Below are positions 20,946 through 32,695 of a stretch of DNA of 64,000 nucleotides, piece by piece (the first letter of the stretch is position 1; each line of letters opens with the position of its first letter). The stretch spans positions 4,526,001 through 4,590,000 of the forward strand of contig JASJZC010000001.1 in the NCBI GenBank assembly GCA_037178855.1. The letters run 5' to 3'. This DNA comes from Oscheius sp. JU75 (Eukaryota > Nematoda > Chromadorea > Rhabditida > Rhabditidae). A program made the translations under genes and the position numbers. The notes under the pieces are model-generated. The model searched no databases and was not told the DNA's origin. It worked only from the letters and a program-made list of their open reading frames with translations.

Positions 20946-23582
20946 TCTGGACTGAATAGTCGGCTATAACTGATCGTCGTCGCTTACCTTTTTTTTCAGA
21001 GTCGGCGTCTTTGAATGCCTCTGCTCAGGCGTACCCTCCACGGAGCTCGAAAAGGTATGGAAACAGGAGAAGCAGAAGGAAGTTAACTGGATGATCAATG
21101 GTATCTACTTGAGATGTTCACGAACTGACGTGGGAACTCGTACGGGTCCCACGACTTCAACTAACATTATATCTGACGTATGATTGGTGCAATACTATGA
21201 GCACTTCCCAGACAATTTTCTGCTAGTATAAAATTCGACGTTGCAACTTGTGGTGGGGAAAAAAATTATAACTTGGTCCCTGTCGTGATCTACCGCAATA
21301 CCTAAATTTTGGAAAAGCGGGTCGCAACTATTAGTGAACAAGAATGGCATCAGTAGCCCTGATAAAAATCGACTCTCTGACGAAGAATGACAAAAGACGA
21401 TCATCTTTTCAAGCTGTATTTGGTTGACAAAATTTTAATTCAGTAGACCTGCTGTTGTTAAAGCTCTGAAGACTACAAAAAACTGGTTATCGATAAAGTC
21501 CTGACAAGTGAATCCTCAATACTCTTAACTTGCCTCGAATTATCAGCTCCAACTAAACATTTTCCGTACTACGTAAAAGGTTGAATGTACTCTTCAGGAT
21601 GCGCAGTAAAATGTCATAAAAAGGCGTCAAGTGTTTCCCGTTCTTGTTTGACAAGCTGGTTTCATCAGTCTCTCCTCCGATTTGACACCTATCTCTCCCG
21701 AAACCCTCACACGTAAAATGTCTTGAAATAGTCATTGGTAACTTCATTGTGGCTGACAGCACGCCTTCTAATTGTTCCGCTCTAGAGCACTTAGACCTCT
21801 GTGTTACTGCTTCCCGCGTAAGGTTTCCGTTTCAGAGCAATCTCTGGCCGCTGAACATGTAACCCAAAAAAGTCTTTTCAAAGAGACGGAGACAACAGTT
21901 CTTCTAGAATATTTGAATATCCTATTGTCATTTCCTGCTGTCAGATTTGTCTCTCTTCTCTCCGGAATGAGGAATCACCTCCCCCATCTCATATTTACCT
22001 CAACAGCCTAGCAGAGACATTTGTTTGTCTCCTGTTGACAGCCGGAGTGTCTACACAACTTGATTGGCTCAATTCTTTTAAAATTAGCAAGAAGAAAGGA
22101 GGCCCCTTTAATTGTAACGTAATTCCCACCTCTCTTCTGAAAAATGCGCATAATGACCAGTGCATAGCTCTCGATCCTCTATTTTCGTCTGTCTGGCTAA
22201 TTTGAAAAAGGGACGTCGTACCCGGAAAGCACTTCTCTTGACATCTCAGATTTGTATCCAATGTCATGACGAGATGGTACGGGCGAGCGCGCTGTCTTCA
22301 ACCTTTCGTTCCAATCAGAGGTGTTCTGCAAAGCTGTAGACTTTGCCTTTATTTTACAACTGAGCAATAGAAATCGAGGTTTACTATACTGTGCTCCCTT
22401 TTTTTCTGGAAAAGCACTTTAGCTATACGAAAGAGGTGTTTTCTCCAAAGAGTTTATGAAAGGTGAGATGGGTGAGGTTTCTCGCGGTCACTCGCTGTCT
22501 GTGTTTTCATACTTCGAAACCCCGAAGATCTCCTCGTCGAAAAGAAACACTTGATTGGCCCCCGTAAACAGGAAATCCCATTTTTTGAAGAATACCCCCA
22601 GGGTGATTTTTGATTCCTGAAATCTCTACGATCAAAAGGTGTCATCCCATCATCAATTACACACATTTATCACACTCACTCTCGTAGTAGCCACAAGCGT
22701 TCCCACATTACGAACTCGGGTGGTCAGCAAGTGTTTTCACCCTCTTGATTAATCATATTAACGGGATCAATAGGAGCTGACTATTTTCGGAGAAGAAGGA
22801 GACGTTCTCAGGACATTTGTCTCTCTCTCTCTCTCTCTCAGGTTTCCTGTGTCCATTAACAGCTTCGAGGTTGATTGCCTTTGTTTTCCGAGGCGAAAAT
22901 TCCTCGTTGTTTATGTTCAGACGATTGTTCTCTGGCTTTCTCCCAGCTCCATGAAAGGTCATCCCTCACATGACATGTTCCTTTTTGTAGTTTATGATTA
23001 GGGTCAGGATACAGACCTAATTCCATGTACCTACCCAAGGTTTGTAGCACATCTTACTATTTCGAAAAATTTCCTAACTTCACACCCCCTCAAAGTTCAA
23101 TTATTCCAGAGGATTTATCAGCATCCATTATTCTAGAACCATGTCTTCAGATCAAACTTTTCCGAGCTCGTACGGGTGCGAGACATGGTTTTACAGCTTT
23201 AGCGGTAGCATCAACTTGACACTTCGATTCCCATTGCTGTAGAAAGTTGTTGTTGCGTTAACCACTCGGTAGGTCTTTTTAATGATGCTTCCAGGACCTT
23301 CGTGCTGTTCAATTTGAAGTTGTCGTGTGTTCCTCTCAATGCCCTGACTTTCTTGATTCCTTGACAGCCACGAACTCTTGTTGAGGCCAGATTGTTAATG
23401 TTTTCCCTAAACACCAGTATTAATATGAACATTCACAACTCTTCATCCTCTGCTTTTTGTCTCCCACCTTCTCTCACACATCGTCAGAATAGACGCGTGA
23501 GATCTGGTTGAACGGATCTCAATCCAATTGACTCTGCTCTCGTTCCCTCTCTCGCAATGCTAAAAACCATGTCCTTTTCAGA
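20946..23582. other. Gene-poor region with a simple repeat
   Basis: A lone plus-strand open stretch after a tttttttcag site (about 21001-21182, VGVFECLCSGVPSTE...) could be a terminal exon of an unseen gene but has no partner exon. A (TC)n tract lies at about 22815-22842. Nothing else is supportable. Confidence 0.4.
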
Positions 23583-26500
23583 ATGACAACTGACGAACCA
23601 AAAGAGATCAATCCGAGTGCAGAATCTACACCGCTTCGCAGGAAGTCGGCCTATGTAGAGCTCGGTGAGACCGGTAGTATCAAACGACATCCTTCTCTAC
23701 AGGTATTCTCATACTTTTAGACTATAAGAAAAGAAAGCGTATTCGAAGCTAGCGAAGTTGTCGCTGGTCTATAACTTTACAAAATAGAGATACCGAATGT
23801 GGAATATACTGTCTAACTCGCACGGCGTGGTAGACGAGACTTTGGGAGGCCTGAAAAGGACTTCTTCTCGAGTTTAAAACTCAGTTTTTCAGTTTAGCCA
23901 TGTTCTGCAAAGTTGTTGCTATTGATCTGATCTACAAGCTCGCAGAACATGGAAAAACTAAAAATTGAGATAGATCTGTCCTAAAAGAGCGGAAAGATGG
24001 TGACTTGAAAATTTTTATATGTAACCTTCCAGGTCACCCACTTCCCCGTTCTGCTGAAAAGCGGCCCCGCGCACGGAACGCAACAGTCGAGTGTCATTTG
24101 GAAGACGATGTGAGTTTGTTTATATACGTAGAAAACATACACAAACATGGCCGGAGAGTCACGGCATGTCAATAGGTCGACTTTTGATTAAAGGCGACAA
24201 TCCAGGCGAGCTGCCTTTCAGAATGAGAGTCTGTCTCCTCCACCAACAATTGCCCTTGGGGCCTCAGCTCCGGACAAGCTTCATTACCCCAATTGATTTG
24301 AGACTGGCCATTATGACGGCTCTCCACAGCCACTCATCACAACATCCTCTTAGCATCTCTTTTTTTCGCTCATTTTAGTAATGAACCAGCTGTCGCCAGC
24401 AGTTTTGTGGTTCTTACAAGTTACGGTAAGAAGTTGTGACTTCTTCCTATGTTTATCACAGCCTCCAATAATGAAATATCATTTTGGAGCCTATTCGCTG
24501 TGAGGAAACAAACACCCACTTCCTTTTTTAAGCTTACCATACGCTGCGGTTGCTATAAATACATTGAATCTTCTATTAGTCGAGCAGTTGGTACCGAGTG
24601 TGTACTGTATCGACACTTCTCTTCCCAAGTAGTCATGTCAGAACTCAGCAGGTACTCATGGAGAAACGCATCTTGCTAAAGCTTCTTTGTGGACCGTAAT
24701 ACCTGTTTATGACCACAAAAATTCTTTCTCATAAACGTAATTAGCGGTGTGATTTACCTACAGTATAGACTACACGTTTTTCTCAAAAGTACACTCGACC
24801 CACGAGTACCTTACTTTTTGTGTGCTCACCCCAATTAGTCAAGTTGTGACTCTACTCTTTGCGGCTTTTCGCCACATCCAATTAGTGAATGATAATCCCT
24901 CGTCATTCTCCAAAACTTCGCTCCTCTGAGAAAACAGAAGATCTGACTCTCAAATAGTCGCTACCCAATTACGCACTTCCGTTCACTTTCACTTCTTTTC
25001 ACTGGCCTCTACTCTCTCCTCAAAAGTATCCAAATAGCCACGTGAATGAGACGGGAAGGTGTAAAAATGAACAGGCCATAGAACGGATCATTTCTCCCCA
25101 TGACTCTCGCTCTGATTGCTTCCCAATATTACCCAGGGGTGGTTTCCTCCTCTTACCCTCTCTCTCTCGTCATCTGTAAATCTCGATTCCAGACACGACA
25201 CTCCTCCAGCCGAAGGAGCCGACTTTCTTCGAAGCGATCCTCCATCTTACTCACTGCGTAGTTCACGTGAGTTTTGCTCTTTTTTGAAAAAGGGAAGATT
25301 GTCCGGATCGGCACATGTTACACTGGGAACACTGCTTGATTAATAATGTCGAGGGACCAGTTGGCCCGAGACCGCGGGTCAGGAACACTACAGGGGAAAA
25401 AGTATGAGTCCGTTAGATTCTAGGCCGAGAATTCGGACACAGTCAGGTATCCTTAATTTCTCTTTTTCCTAAGCCATGATGTCTTTTTCAGCATGCTCAC
25501 CGTCACGGCTTCTGCGGCCGAATAGAATGTCCTTTAGCACGGTCGTCTCGCAAGCAACTCTTAAGCAGCATCAAGGTTGGTTGACTTGAATCACCTGTAC
25601 TGTTACGATTTGCAAAACTACAGTGACAGGCCCCGAAAAATTGAGGGAACCTTCAGTCAGTATTCTCTTATTCGTACCCGTGTTGTTTCGGTAAAGAGTC
25701 TACTGATTCTCGAGAAAACAAAAACAAGGGTGCGATGTAGACATAATGCATTCGAGCTGTCATATCTATTTATCTTGGATTCGGTTTACTTTTTTCTACA
25801 TCCCACAGAACCTAAAGTACCCACGTTATTACCATCTGGTGATCGGGTCATCTGTCTCTCACCCGTACTATCTCGCCACCCGAGACTGCCCTTGGTATAT
25901 GAGCAGACCCAAAGTTATTCTAAACGTTGCCGCCCAGCTAAAGGACCCTACGATCTGCTCTCATTTCGTCGGGTGTCAACCCTGGGCCAGAACAAAGGGG
26001 AACACTATGTTTATGTCGTTCTGGTTTGTTCCAAATTCTGGAATTGTACAAGATCCCCGAACATTTTGCTGTTTTGCCTTCCCCAGAGAGATGAAAATGG
26101 CAGCGTAGGAAGTACGCTATTATATAGGATGTGTGAGAGGTCGGTGTCAACAATTTCCAGTCATTATCATCCGATTCAGGCTCTCCCCAGAGTCATGATT
26201 TTGCAGGACGTTGTCTCTCCTCTGCCTCGCCTATGTCAGCCACGGAACGTCAGGCCTTGTGGAATTCTGTCATGGGCTCATCACTGGACAACATCGGGAC
26301 TGCGTCAGTCGAAAGTCTCTACAATTCCTGTAACGACCTCGATTCAAGGGTAAGAGATAAGTTACACAAACAAGAAATGATTGAAACACGCGAGATGTGT
26401 GCATGAGTGTGTCGGAAAACAGCTGCCCCTGAGAAAGGTTCTTCTGACACCGGTTCCCATCACACTTACCACGATTTACGGGCTCTTCTGCCTCCTTTAG

Positions 26501-29500
26501 AGAGCGTTCCTAATGGCTGTTCTGACCCATTTTGTATCAATTGTAGTCTAATTCAGACACTGCCTCGACCATCCAGTTGCAACTTGATCGAGAATCCATT
26601 GGTACAAGTAGTTCCAGTAAGTAGAGTGTAGTTGGAATTCAAACTCTAACAATTAACTTTTGAAAGGGTTGAAATACTAAATAACTAATTTTGTAAACAC
26701 AAATTGTGCTGGAACTAACTAGTAATAGAGTCTTTTCTGCCTCCAGTCTACCGGAAAGAATCTTTTGGCAGAGGCTCATTAGTCTCATTCTTTTCGTGCA
26801 GGTATCAGGATCAACATATAACCCATATCAGTTTGACCCAAGTTATTCTGTTTACTTCCCTCACTATCCGCACAGTCCCTATTCCAGGCTATCTGTCATC
26901 TCTTTGAATGCTGTTCCACTTGATCCAACAACGACTTGAATGGGGGTAGTTTCCCTGACTACCAATATATCTTCATCGTTGATGTTTTACCGAATTGTAG
27001 CTGTCCCAGAGTATTTTTTATAACTACAATTCTAGTTGGTCCCTTTCTGCTCCTTTGCTCGCTGACCCTATTAATAGTCGGTCTGTGCAAAAGATACCCG
27101 CTGATCCGTTGGTCAAACCGTCTCGCCCACATTCTCACTTCCAATCTGTTTACCTCCTTTCTTCCATTCGGTCTCTCTTGGTAATTACCTGTCGTGTCCC
27201 TCGGCAACGGACCACATTCAAAGCAAATTGGCTCTCTCTGTGCCCCTAAATGTATAGTACTAACATGCCAGAGTCGTTCTGAAATGCATGTTTGTGAAAT
27301 GTGACAAGCGACCAGGTGGTGGTCTTTCCATAACGCAGCCGCCAATTATGCTCTCGGGTTTTTGAACGTGCCTCCTTTTCCTTCTTCACCCATCACGAGT
27401 ACCGCCATAATCCAGTGCGTTTGATACTCGGATCCAAAAATGACATGTTTTTCCTAGTCGAGAGTAATATCGTTTTGGAGCCACGTGTGTTTCCTTGAAG
27501 CCTCTCTCTGTTTCTCATCTCGATATTTGTTTTTGACCAAAATTAGTGGTTAGAAGCCTCTCTCCCCTTCTTCACAAACAATGTGTCCAGCTGTACAATC
27601 CGCTCTCTTTTCAACAATTCAATTTTGAACGATCTCTCTTTCCATGTTCTTTTTTTTTGACAAAATCTTTCCCGTACAGCCTCAATACCCTCCGTATTCT
27701 TTTCTGTAATGTTTCGGCTTCCTAACAAAACCCCTCTGCAACATCTCGATTTTTGACTATCTTCCAAACTACAAATGCAATGTCTCGGAGCCCAATCAAA
27801 AGTCATTGCTCTACCATTTCCGAAATCAATACATGTCATGTGTAGAAAAGCATTACAGTTCTTGTTCCTTGTCCTCTCGATCTTTCTTCCCCTTCACCCT
27901 CACCCACATATGACATCTTGTCATTTTGTTCCTCATCATCTCCATATTCCCATTCTTCTCAGCTATTCACAGCCTTCTGCAATTGTGTTCGATTTCTGTC
28001 GCATCCCAATAATAGAATGAGAGACATTAACAAGGCTATTTAGGTGTGCCACCGATCCTGATGGCATCCACCCTCAAACCCATTGATCTCTTGTTCTGAA
28101 GATGTCCTCTCTCTCTCTCCTTTTTGCAAAAAGCTTATTAGATCCACCCCGCGTGTGGTACTTGAAAGGCCACGAACTCTCTCTCTCTCCCATCTCAAAT
28201 TCCTCAGAGCCAAATTTCCGGATCTCTCTCGACCCGGCCTGAGCAGTTGGTCGTCCTTTTGGATGACTTGTCCACGTTGTGTTTCCCCCTTCTTGCCTAG
28301 ACACAAACACTTTTAGAGTGAGACCAAATTGAGTATTCATTGGAAATCCATGTTTTTGACTAATTCCCAGCCCAGCAGGGTTCCCCTGGGCCGGAAACGA
28401 AATGACTGCTCAAAAACCTCCAAGTGCTACATGCTGCGGAGCTTATCGAATCAATCCGAGCTACTCTTTGAACCCTCCGATAGCTTCTTTTACTTTTTTC
28501 GCGCTCGCGGAACAATTGAGTTAGAGGGAACGCTGTTCTGTGCTCAGTAACATGTACCTTCTGAAAATGTGAGAACCTTTCAATTTTTCGGTACAGGACT
28601 CATAATATGGCGCCGTTGAGAAATCAGCTACGTACTTTTGAATCGAAAGAACCGGAAGACGGATAAACTAGTATTTCTAACAGTTAGCCCTATGGGCAAT
28701 GTAACGACAGTTTGATGGAATTGTGTGGACTGTACGCATTGTAAGCAATACATTTTTGATGCAACGAGCAATATTTACCCAAGTTCCAAATCCATTACCT
28801 TGTGCTTGAGAGGGGCCAGTAAAAGTTCCTCGACCCCAGCTCGCCCTCCCTCCTACGACCTTCCCTGTCTCGAATGGCCCCATATCCAAGGAAGTAATTA
28901 CTACCCGCCTCTCTGAATTTCAGCCTCATAAGGCATTCAAGCGCCCGTCGGCTATTGTTACTTCCTCCGTTCCTCTCCTTCTTCTGGTCTTGAGCTATGC
29001 ATGACCCATCTTGAGAGCCCTCTTCATCATTTCCTTTTTCGTTCGCGACTCTACGGTCATAACAATTTCCTATAAATTTCCCTACCCACGAGATTGGCAA
29101 TAACTCAAGTGTCTCTTTCTAGGATTGCAATAAGGCGACGAGACATGCTTTGTACTGTTCCCTTCGGCTTCTCAATTGGCTTCGTTAGTCAGTGATCTTC
29201 CTGGTGATGATTTTGAGTCACATGAATCCAGGACAAAGACATGTTTATTCCAGTCCCTACCTGTACTGTTTCGGCGGAAAAAAAAACCTGTGCTGGCGAG
29301 AAGGTACGGGTGAGGATCGCCCGTATCAAAATCTTTTTGATGCTGCTGCAAATGCTAGAAAAAAACGCGAAGGAAAAGATCTGTAGTATGCGTCTCGGCT
29401 ATTCTGTCTTGGTGGATCAAAAGGCAACTCGGTGAGACGGTACAAACGAGATTCGAACTTCATCGGATTCAACCCATTGTTCTCGAGTTTTACAATGTTC

Positions 29501-30560
29501 TGCAAAGTTGTAGCATACGATCAGATCAACAACTTTGCAGAACAATGTTTGGCTGGAAAAGCCTCTGGTCCCTTACAATTCCACCTGTCCACGTTTTCAC
29601 CTGTCCGCCTTGCATTCTTCTCCCTTGTCTTCCTCCTGCATCCCTTAATATGGAGCCTTTGCCACCATCCTCTCGCTACCTCTTTTCTCGAAAAGAACAT
29701 CCAGTTAGTCTAGACGTGATGGCCTTGAAAACGCCCGTCCTACAGCACATGTACAGTCTCGATGAGGGATCTAGCAGTGTGAGTTTTGGGTGAACACTAA
29801 CAATTAGAAACTAGTTTCTAAAATAAACCCCCTCTTTACAGTATCGGCAACAACGAAAACGACGAGCTGGGATCAGTGGAGGCTCGACTGCCGTCATGAG
29901 AGGCGATCCCTTTGTTTCGGCAGGAGGCAGCGGCTGCTCCTCAGCAGGTAGGGAAGCCCTTCTGTGGATTCTGATGATGATCCGCGGACGAAAACAACTA
30001 TTATCAAGCTATGGTCGTGAGATTGATTATTAAGAAGAAAAAACAACTCTATGGTTTCTTTTAGGCTGTGGAGCGCCTGGAAAAGGGCACCTCGGAGGTC
30101 GTAGTCCACAGAGCTCGTTTGATTCGAATACAGACGTGGCTCAGGTAGGTTGTCGTTGTCGTGGGCTCCATGACTCTGGTCATCTGTCGGTTAGCCAGGT
30201 TAGTAAGGAGTTTTTGAGCATGACTACCACCTCTACTAGCTAACCTTGCTAACTTCTCACTCTCTTACTAGTGCTCTCCCTCCTTTCTTTCGATAAAATA
30301 GGATTCAGATCTCAATGAACTGGATGCGGATGAACGGTCTCGGACAAACTGTCCGTCCGCTGATGACCGGCAGTCCAAACCCGCCAAAAGTCTCGCATTC
30401 CTCCTCACATCTCTCTCGTGCTGGCTCGCTGAAGAAGATGAACGCTGTGGTGTCCAGTCTCGATGAGAGATTCCCACATACCTGTTCCAAGTTTGACATC
30501 TCCAATCCGCATGAAGGTGGGAAATACTTTTTGGTTGTAGGGAATACATGGGGAAACTAA
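23583..30560 (+). CDS. Provisional Ser/Pro-rich multi-exon gene (one or more transcripts)
   Basis: A series of plus-strand exons with good GT-AG borders encodes Ser/Pro-rich, non-globular protein: 23583-23702 (MTTDEPKEINPSAESTPLRR), 25193-25266, 25404-25446 (possible alternative first exon, MSPLDSRPRIRTQS), 25492-25575, 26161-26349, 26434-26616, 26802-26894, 27010-27180, 29650-29778 (MEPLPPSSRYLFSRKE), 29842-29947, 30065-30144 and a last exon from 30302 or 30309. Phases agree for 26161-27180 and again for 29650-30560, but the joins between the three groups are not solved, so this may be two or three genes. Exons 24033-24109 and 24222-24378 could form an alternative early end. I recognise no domain. 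The chain cannot be joined in frame to the SK channel downstream: the last donor is phase 1 and would read into a stop. Confidence 0.4.
23878..23970. repeat. Short hairpin element, copy 2
   Basis: Arms catgttctgcaaagttgt and ctacaagctcgcagaacatg surround a gatctgatc centre. An outer inverted repeat (ctcagtttttcagttta / aaaaactaaaaattgag) lengthens this copy to about 90 bp, making it the largest seen. Confidence 0.75.
25845..25905. repeat. Second foldback family, copy 1
   Basis: Contains tctcacccgtactatctcg followed by acccgagactgccc, the shared ends of a small imperfect foldback family also found near 29255, 31118, 47708 and 53287. Confidence 0.45.
29255..29320. repeat. Second foldback family, copy 2
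   Basis: Left arm ctacctgtactgtttcggc, right arm gcgagaaggtacgggtgag, with an A-rich loop. The ends match the other copies. Confidence 0.5.
29481..29545. repeat. Short hairpin element, copy 3 (best preserved)
   Basis: tgttctgcaaagttgt... and ...acaactttgcagaaca are perfect reverse complements over 16 bp, separating a centre that contains gatcagatc. It lies just upstream of the exon starting at 29650. The near-perfect arms suggest a recent copy. Confidence 0.85.
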
Positions 30561-30914
30561 ACTATAAAAGCGCGATGGTAGCTGTGGTTGACTCTATTTG
30601 TTTATCTGTTTGTTTCTTTGTTTGTCCATGGCCACGAAACAAAAGCAAAGCAAAAAGAGACTGATAAACAGAGGGACAGAGAGATGGAGAGACTGCAAGG
30701 CAGGGAGACAGAGGGAGACACATACAGAGAGACAGAGACACAGAAGCACAGAATGACGGAGTAAGGGGTAAAAGAAGGGGAGCAAGACAGACTGAGGCAT
30801 TCTCCTGTTACTAAATACTGTTCTACCCTTGAATTTCTTCCAACTACCCCCTCTTTCCCCAACCTGAGGAACAATACTACAAGTAGTGCCGTCACCAGAC
30901 GGCAAAGCCGGCTA
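30557..30914 (+). repeat. Helitron-like dispersed repeat, copy E
   Basis: Starts ctataaaagcgcgatgg, continues with a gtttgtttctttgtttgtcc block and catggccacgaaac, has a purine-rich middle (GA-rich, about 30655-30760), and ends gacggcaaagccggctag before a T. A GC-rich stem directly before CTAG|T is the classic Helitron 3' end. It partly overlaps the end of the provisional gene. Confidence 0.6.
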
Positions 30915-32695
30915 GTATTGTATGAAAATTTATGTAAAAATATAAATTGGTCCTTGTGTTTCTAAAAGAAGTTTTGTCGCAACACTTTCTTGTCAACTGC
31001 CTTCTGGGCCGCAATAACAATACGGGTGAGCCCCAATTTCAAGCAGAGGTGGCATTTTGGGCCTGAAGATAACTAGGAACATTATGAGATTTCTCGACAG
31101 TGTCCAGCCGACTGTTCCCACCTGTACCGTCTTTTCCAGGCTTTTTTGACTAGGCGGGATAGTCAAGACTTGGTTTCTAAAGGAGATTCTCAGACTGAAT
31201 TTTTTATAACAGGAAACTCCTCTTGTACACCTTCTCGACTCTCAGATTTCCTCTCATCTCTCTCTCTAACTAGCGTCTCATAGTCTGCTCGTTTTTCACC
31301 ACGAACCTCAGCTCAACAAGTCTTTTCATACGCTCGTTCTGTTTTTCCTATGCACTCGATCAAAGCTCATCGTTCAAACTCTTTAGAATGCAGTCATAAT
31401 TGACGGAGAGCTCATTCGCAACTACTCTTATCCGAAATTTTCTTCGTCTGACTCACACACGACTTGATGAAACTCTGAAAATAGTTTCTGCTCGAGAGTA
31501 ATTAGCTCCTCGTCTATGCAACACACGGTCATCTGCGACTCTGGCATCAAAATTCGAAAGCCTAATCGGGCGGAAAGACTCTGGAAAGATTCCCTCTCAA
31601 TATAAATAGACGAGGTGTCAGTCATTCCCTCTCGATTTCCACCTTTGGGCTCAAATATCTCTTCACGAGAGAGATGGTCGTCATGACATCGGCTGCTCTA
31701 TATCTCATTCTCTCTCGTGTAAACAAACCCTTCATTACGTAGAATCTTTATAATCCACGGGGAGTCATTTCTAGGCTTCTCTCCGCCCATTTCTACCTGT
31801 GTATCCGACGCCCGGATTCAGTCGACCATATAACTCTCGATTATGGAGCCCATGCTGCGCCCCTTCGTTTTGATTTCTTTCATTACCGGGTCTCAGATGG
31901 CTCTTTTTCCAGGCGCATTTATTACTCTCATCTAGATAGCGAAGGATATTGTTCCTCCCTTCTCTCCTGCGGGGAAAACTAGCTTGACACTCAATTGCCC
32001 TGTCCTTTTCCTCCTATTGGCTCTCATATCCACCAAGAACATAGAACAGCTTTTTTTCGAAGCGGATATCTCCCTCTCTGTTAGTCCAGTTTTCGATTTC
32101 ACACTACATTTTGCTAATTGTCTGGTGTTCTTTTTCATTTATCCAGTTCAATGGAAAGTCTGACTCTTTCCAGCCTTTTATTTAATCGTAGTTTTCATAC
32201 ATCAATGCCAGACTGAAATCTACAGTATTGCAGAACATCAAATCGATTAAATAGTTACAACTAGTAACTGAAACGTTATGGTCAAGTGATTTATGGGTTT
32301 TTGAACGGGTTTCCGTTTAACGGGCCAATTCAGCCTGGCAATAGAATTTAAAGCCGTATAAACTTTGTTCGCTCCAGGTTCCATTGTCGAATAAATAAGG
32401 GGAAAGCGTTTAACACTGTTAAGGTGATATTTCTTCGCACCCAAAATGGGGGAATCTCTTGATCCGGGAACCATTGCCACCGGAAATTATTCGTCAGTCT
32501 ACTCCTGACATTAGTCTCGATCCAATATCTCCTAATGGCTTGTTGCAATCCTCTCGCTCTCCTTCTCGCTCCCTCTGTCAATTAGTCCAAGTGAATTAAA
32601 CTGCCTACTCCTGCCATTTTGATCTGTTTTTCTGCTCCCCCGCCTCTGCTCAGTTATGCATTTTGACTCGAAACATTGACTTATTCTTCTCCAGA
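30915..32695. other. Intergenic, upstream of the SK channel
   Basis: No gene is supported. A weak copy of the second foldback family lies near 31118-31165 (cccacctgtaccgtc... ggcgggatagtc). The sequence is pyrimidine-rich on the plus strand near 31240-31270. The acceptor-like ttctccag one base before the SK start codon suggests trans-splicing. Confidence 0.4.

Noticed and set aside
21001-21182. Open exon-like stretch after a tttttttcag site (VGVFECLCSGVPSTE...)
   Set aside because: No partner exon or start was found upstream on the plus strand; kept only as a note in the region entry.
28040-28340. Overlapping minus-strand open frames rich in Arg/Glu
   Set aside because: They arise from a ctctctct-type pyrimidine-rich tract on the plus strand and carry no recognisable sequence.
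30594-30905. Minus-strand open frames rich in Leu/Ser/Cys resembling membrane proteins
   Set aside because: They are translations of the purine-rich interior of Helitron-like copy E.
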